Below, in pieces: positions 47,015-50,517 of a DNA stretch of 50,517 bases. The translations under genes and the position numbers were made by a program. Location: positions 1 through 50,517 of the forward strand of contig CALFVD010000058.1 in assembly GCA_937928005.1 (NCBI GenBank). The letters run 5' to 3'. Under the pieces are notes generated by a model. It was given only the letters and a program-made list of their open reading frames with translations. It did no database searches and was not told the origin of the DNA. Numbering within the stretch: position 1 is the stretch's first letter; every line of letters starts with the position of its first letter. The stretch is from an uncultured Neomegalonema sp. Its GTDB lineage: Bacteria; Pseudomonadota; Alphaproteobacteria; Rhodobacterales; Rhodobacteraceae.

Positions 47015-48174
47015 CCGCCGTTGCGGTGGCGCAGTAGCGCCATCGTCGCCTCTATGGCGGCCAGAATAGCGACAACGATCAGGAGCGTGGGTATCCCGCG
47101 CTCCACGATTAGCCATCCGGCGATATAGGGAAATCCGAAAATCCCGATGAAATAGGCCAGTGAAAAAAGCTGAAGGGTTTGGGGAACCAGATCATCATCG
47201 GCATCATTTGCGGCCATTGCCACGAGAATAGGATAGGATGCGCCATACCCTATCGCGAATAGAATTGCGCAGGCGATGTAGATGATCTGGTTGCCGCCTA
47301 TGACGAGGAAGAGCAGGGCGCTTGCGGCCATGACGTATTGCAATGCTGCAATGATCCGATAGGGCGATTTGCCGCCACTGAATCCAGCAAAGGCGAGACG
47401 AAAGGCAACTGTCGCGAGTGTATAGGCGAGAAAGTAATCGGCATAATCCAGCCCTTGCGCCCGCGCTATGGAGGTCTGGAAGTTGTTGAGACCCGCGAAG
47501 ACCGACGCGCCGAGACAGACCATCACTACCGGCAACCAACCGCGCGAGCGCATGATTTTGGAGATTGCGACTATTGATAGGCGTGACCTGGCATTCGGCG
47601 CTTCGGTAATCGCATAACGGGCTATCGGTCTTTTTAGCATCAGGAATAACGATCCGCTGACCGCACAGAAGATCGCGACCATGCGGAAGGCGTCGCGGAT
47701 GTCGAAACCAGCCGCCTCTAGCCATGAGGCATAGACGGGCGATAGACCGAAGCCCGCCATCATGAAAACAGCATATAGCGAGAATAGCCGTACCCGATTA
47801 GCGGACCCGCTCAGTCGGGCAAGGACGACAGGGGCGAGGGTGTACATCAGCCCCCAACCGAAACCGATAAGGATGCTTGCCATGGTCAGCGTGCCGCCGG
47901 TGCCGGTTGTAATGCTGTAGAGAAACAGCGCCAGCGTGATCGTAAAGCCCGATAGGCCCAACATGGTCATGCGGCCCAAAGCATCCGACATGTGGCCGGA
48001 CCAGTAGACGGTGGCGAGTGTGGCTAATGCTGTGATCGACAGCATTGCGCCGACGTCTTTCTCGTCGCCCCCGAATTGTGCGAAAAGATCGGGGAGTAGG
48101 AAGGTCAGCCCATAGGTTCCCGATTGCAGGAATACCGCCAGAAAGAAAAGGGCGAGGATTGCGGCTCTGGACAT
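47011..48174 (-). CDS. MFS transporter
   Basis: A 387-residue major facilitator with about 12 helices. SGHMSDALGRMTMLGLSGF is the motif A loop after helix 2. It is not close enough to a named subfamily for a substrate call. Two halves are separated by a short basic loop (LKRPIARYAITEAPNARSRL). It converges with the phosphomannomutase gene; the divergent upstream region is short. Confidence 0.85.
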   Translation of the reverse strand: MSRAAILALFFLAVFLQSGTYGLTFLLPDLFAQFGGDEKDVGAMLSITALATLATVYWSGHMSDALGRMTMLGLSGFTITLALFLYSITTGTGGTLTMASILIGFGWGLMYTLAPVVLARLSGSANRVRLFSLYAVFMMAGFGLSPVYASWLEAAGFDIRDAFRMVAIFCAVSGSLFLMLKRPIARYAITEAPNARSRLSIVAISKIMRSRGWLPVVMVCLGASVFAGLNNFQTSIARAQGLDYADYFLAYTLATVAFRLAFAGFSGGKSPYRIIAALQYVMAASALLFLVIGGNQIIYIACAILFAIGYGASYPILVAMAANDADDDLVPQTLQLFSLAYFIGIFGFPYIAGWLIVERGIPTLLIVVAILAAIEATMALLRHRNGG

Positions 48175-48243
48175 GGTGCGAAGCTAATCGAGCCAGCTCT
48201 GAGCGATAGGGCCAGAAACGACACTACGCAGTGCCACTTCACG

Positions 48244-49230
48244 TCATTTCAAGAAAAACTCGACGAAGGCTGCTGAGGCGTCGGGCGCGTCGGGGGCCGT
48301 GAAACTGCCTTCACTTGTTCCGCCACTCCATGCATGGGCGAGGCCGGTGACTTCGCGGTGTTCTGCGACGATGGCACCATCTGGCATTTCCAACCGGACG
48401 ATGGCGGTGTGGCCGTTTGATGCCGTTTCTACCATCCTGCGAGCCAGTGGATGTGCGGCTTCGGCGGCGGCAAAGATATGGATGCCATTGACCGGGGAGA
48501 CGGTCGTGTCTGCGGTGCCGTGAATAATCATTACGCGCGGGGCGGCGGCGCTGGCATCCTGTGCCAAGCGTGCTTCACCGCCATGCCCTTGCATCGCTGC
48601 GAAAGCGGCGGTGACGGTGTTTGCCGCACCTGCCGCCAGACCCGAATGAACGCCTATGGCGGCAAAGACATCGGGATAGGTCGCGCCGAGGAGCGCCGAC
48701 ATTGCGCCCCCGGCGGACAAGCCCGCCGCGAAGATCGTGCCTTTGGGTACGCCATGGTCCGCCGCGATCTCCTGGGCAATTCCGGCTAGGATGGCGGGTT
48801 CACCTGTGCCGCGTTGTTGGTTGGCTGGCTCGAACCAATTCCAGCATCCGTGGGCGTTATCGGCGGTCGTTTGGCAGGGATAGGCGACGATCAGACCGTG
48901 GGCTTCGGCGTGGCGGTTCATGGCTGTGCCAAGCGCGAAATCATCGGCGTCTTGTGAGCAACCGTGCAACATAAGGACAAGACCGCGCACGCTATCACCA
49001 GTCGTTGAGGGCAGGAAAAGACGGTAACTGCGTATACCTGCATCATTGGTATAGGTTTGCGTGAGCATGGGTTTGGTTTTGTTGCTTGGTTGAACCGCAT
49101 CCGGCATTGTGGCGGGTTGGTTCGCGGTGCTTGATAATGCTTGCTGAATGATGCGTGTGGCCTCAGTTGGATTACCCGCCTGTGTGGCGCGGGTGGCGTC
49201 GGTGAGGGTCTTCAGAAAACGGGTAGGCAT
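48244..49230 (-). CDS. PHB depolymerase/LpqC family alpha/beta-hydrolase esterase
   Basis: A 328-residue alpha/beta hydrolase of the polyhydroxybutyrate depolymerase/feruloyl-esterase-like (esterase_phb) family. MLHGCSQDADDFALGT is the family oxyanion region, the nucleophile is in AAGLSAGGAMSA, the acid is in IHGTADTTVSPVNG and the His in GLAHAWSGG. A CWNWFEPANQQRGTGE loop is typical. There is no clear signal peptide, so it may be cytoplasmic. The palindromic repeat (49259) lies just upstream of its start. Confidence 0.9.
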   Translation of the reverse strand: MPTRFLKTLTDATRATQAGNPTEATRIIQQALSSTANQPATMPDAVQPSNKTKPMLTQTYTNDAGIRSYRLFLPSTTGDSVRGLVLMLHGCSQDADDFALGTAMNRHAEAHGLIVAYPCQTTADNAHGCWNWFEPANQQRGTGEPAILAGIAQEIAADHGVPKGTIFAAGLSAGGAMSALLGATYPDVFAAIGVHSGLAAGAANTVTAAFAAMQGHGGEARLAQDASAAAPRVMIIHGTADTTVSPVNGIHIFAAAEAAHPLARRMVETASNGHTAIVRLEMPDGAIVAEHREVTGLAHAWSGGTSEGSFTAPDAPDASAAFVEFFLK

Positions 49231-49258
49231 GTTGATGCCCTTCTTTTGATTGCGCGGT

Positions 49259-49354
49259 TAAAGCGAATTGCGATCATCCTGAATCACGAAACGCCATATT
49301 TCGCGCGGCTCTTGGCGTGAGATATGGCTCAGATTTATTGCAAGTCGCTTATAA
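49259..49354 (+). repeat. Dispersed palindromic repeat, copy D
   Basis: A 96-bp imperfect palindrome aligning with copy B in the same orientation: outer arms AGCGAATTGCGA and TTGCAAGTCGCT, inner arms GCCATATTTCGCGC and TTGGCGTGAGATATGGC. It starts 28 bp upstream of the esterase start codon. Confidence 0.9.
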
Positions 49355-49659
49355 CAAGGCGCGAGTCAGTTAGCGGGTGTGATCCGCAAGGGCGGTTTTG
49401 ACGTCTCGATTTGTCTGTATCGTCTCCAAAATGGCGGGATAATCGATGCCAGCCTACTATCTAGATTTCATACTGGCCAAAGATATGCAAAATTGATACT
49501 CAGTGTTTCATTATTTTTGAGCCAGTATGTGGCGAAAGCGGGTCCAGTTCTTGACGGGCCTTGCGCCCTGCTTCAATGCTACACTTACTGTGCCCGAAAG
49601 ATGAACCGGCCACCCGTACGGGTTGCTGACCACCGCACGACCATATCCGAGGATCGCCC
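49355..49659 (+). promoter_or_regulatory. Leader region of the SoeA-like gene
   Basis: This 305-bp stretch has no gene. It should contain the promoter for the molybdopterin oxidoreductase gene and, on the other strand, part of that for the esterase. An AT-rich part lies at 49480-49530, but no certain -35/-10 or operator can be named. A GAGGA ribosome-binding site lies at its end. Confidence 0.4.
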
Positions 49660-50517
49660 ATGCCCCCTCTCGACGAGCCAAATGTAGACCGCTCGCCCAA
49701 GGTTTCCGATGAGGTGAAATGCACAACATGCTACATGTGTGCATGTCGCTGTGGCATCAATGTGCATGTGCGGGATGGGATGGTTCGCTACATCGAAGGC
49801 AACAAGAATCATCCGGTGAACAAAGGCGTTCTCTGCGCCAAGGGCAGCGCCGGGATCATGCAGCATTATTCGCCCGCGCGTCTAATGACCCCGCTGAAAC
49901 GGGTCGGGCCGCGCGGGTCAGGTGAATTTGAGCCGATTTCGTGGGACGAGGCGCTGAATACCGCCGTTTCATGGCTAAAGCCAATCCGCGAGACAGACCC
50001 TAAGAAGCTGGCTTTCTTCACAGGGCGCGATCAGTCGCAGAGTTTCACCGGGCTGTGGGCGCAGCAATATGGGACGCCGAATTTTGCAGCCCATGGCGGC
50101 TTTTGTTCGGTCAATATGGCGGCGGGCGGCATCTATACGATGGGCGGCGCATTCTGGGAATTCGGCTCGCCGGATTGGGAACGCACAAAGCTATTTATGA
50201 TTTTCGGTGTGGCCGAGGACCATGATTCCAATCCGATCAAGATGGGCCTTGGCAGGCTGAAGGAACGCGGGGCAAAAGTGGTTGCGGTTAATCCCGTGCG
50301 CACTGGTTATAATGCCATAGCCGATGAATGGGTCGGGATCACGCCGGGAACCGATGCGTTGTTCGTGCTGTCGCTGGCCCACGAGTTGATCCGCACCGGG
50401 CATGTCGATCTTGATTACCTGTTACGCTACACGAACGCGCCATGGCTGGTGATCCGCGATCCGGGTGCGGCGGATGACGGGTTGTTCGTGCGCGATGCGG
50501 ATGGCAATCCGCAGGTT
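49660..50517 (+). CDS. soeA: Molybdopterin oxidoreductase, SoeA-like (sulfite dehydrogenase large subunit), N-terminal part
   Basis: The first 286 residues of a Mo-bisMGD enzyme, open to the window edge. An N-terminal [4Fe-4S] site is formed by Cys24-x2-Cys27-x3-Cys31 and Cys59 (CYMCACRCG and GVLCAKGS). The following SPARLMTPLKRVGPRGSGEF and ISWDEAL are DMSO-reductase-superfamily features; the CTTCYMCACRCGINVHV form matches, from memory, the sulfite dehydrogenase SoeA of Rhodobacterales. No TAT signal is seen, in line with SoeA acting on the cytoplasmic side. GAGGA precedes the ATG. soeB/soeC should follow outside the window. Confidence 0.65.
   Translation, partial: MPPLDEPNVDRSPKVSDEVKCTTCYMCACRCGINVHVRDGMVRYIEGNKNHPVNKGVLCAKGSAGIMQHYSPARLMTPLKRVGPRGSGEFEPISWDEALNTAVSWLKPIRETDPKKLAFFTGRDQSQSFTGLWAQQYGTPNFAAHGGFCSVNMAAGGIYTMGGAFWEFGSPDWERTKLFMIFGVAEDHDSNPIKMGLGRLKERGAKVVAVNPVRTGYNAIADEWVGITPGTDALFVLSLAHELIRTGHVDLDYLLRYTNAPWLVIRDPGAADDGLFVRDADGNPQV

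Overview
The window looks like chromosomal DNA of an alphaproteobacterium, most probably a Rhodobacteraceae/Roseobacter-type organism. This rests on gene content: DUF2842, YggT, a PAS_5-type PAS protein, CreA, a ppiD-trpE pair, an orphan TadG-like VWA protein, paired TIGR04283/TIGR04282 glycosyltransferases and a SoeA-like molybdoenzyme. No rRNA, tRNA or CRISPR array was recognised. GC content looks moderate (high fifties by eye), and most genes are well-packed core metabolism.

Layout. (1) 1-960 is a transposon graveyard: the 5' part of an ISAs1-family transposase runs off the left edge and appears to be inserted in an IS4-family transposase gene whose 3' end survives. (2) 964-8089 holds thrS, acnA, a PAS_5 protein and mtaB. 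(3) 8338-12996 holds small membrane proteins, one with a decayed GIY-YIG-like domain, then a translationally coupled three-gene amino-acid catabolic operon (PLP lyase, M24 hydrolase, Asp/Glu-racemase-family enzyme), and creA. (4) 13159-19006 holds a rhomboid protease and a complete Liv-type ABC transporter. (5) 19111-28981 holds rluA, glpK, ppiD-trpE, a pseudo-adenylate-cyclase, a copper-chaperone-like protein without copper ligands, and uup. (6) 29213-33090 holds an rpmB/DUF2946/PCuAC/MAPEG cluster, fbaB, and a PQQ sugar dehydrogenase gene interrupted by one in-frame stop. (7) 33345-42815 holds the TadG-like protein, ygfZ, pyrC, and a tight plus-strand cluster (ridA, racemase, MFS, two glycosyltransferases around a class II aldolase, ilvC). 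(8) 42816-50517 holds an IS110-family 5' remnant, sugar-nucleotide genes (UDP-GlcNAc dehydrogenase-like, phosphomannomutase), an MFS transporter, a PHB-depolymerase-like esterase, and the start of a SoeA-like molybdopterin oxidoreductase.

How the genes work together. The M24/racemase/PLP-lyase trio resembles in logic the ectoine-type utilisation operons, but it lacks their transporter and deacetylase, so its substrate is unknown. The Liv transporter lies on the same strand upstream but is separated from it by other genes. Copper handling is suggested twice, by the PCuAC/DUF2946 cluster and by the degenerate PCuAC paralogue. Sugar-nucleotide genes flank an unrecognised TPR-membrane protein and suggest surface polysaccharide synthesis.

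Non-coding structure is the most distinctive part. A roughly 95-bp imperfect palindrome occurs three times in full and once as a half copy (13071, 33111, 37636, 49259), usually abutting gene ends. The IS110 remnant carries a perfect 12-bp inverted repeat that would pair with the transposase start codon and enclose two hairpins. No large new defence or secretion system was found; the best leads are the pseudo-cyclase, the GIY-YIG-like membrane protein, the uncharacterised catabolic operon, the IS110 5' structure and the dispersed palindrome.
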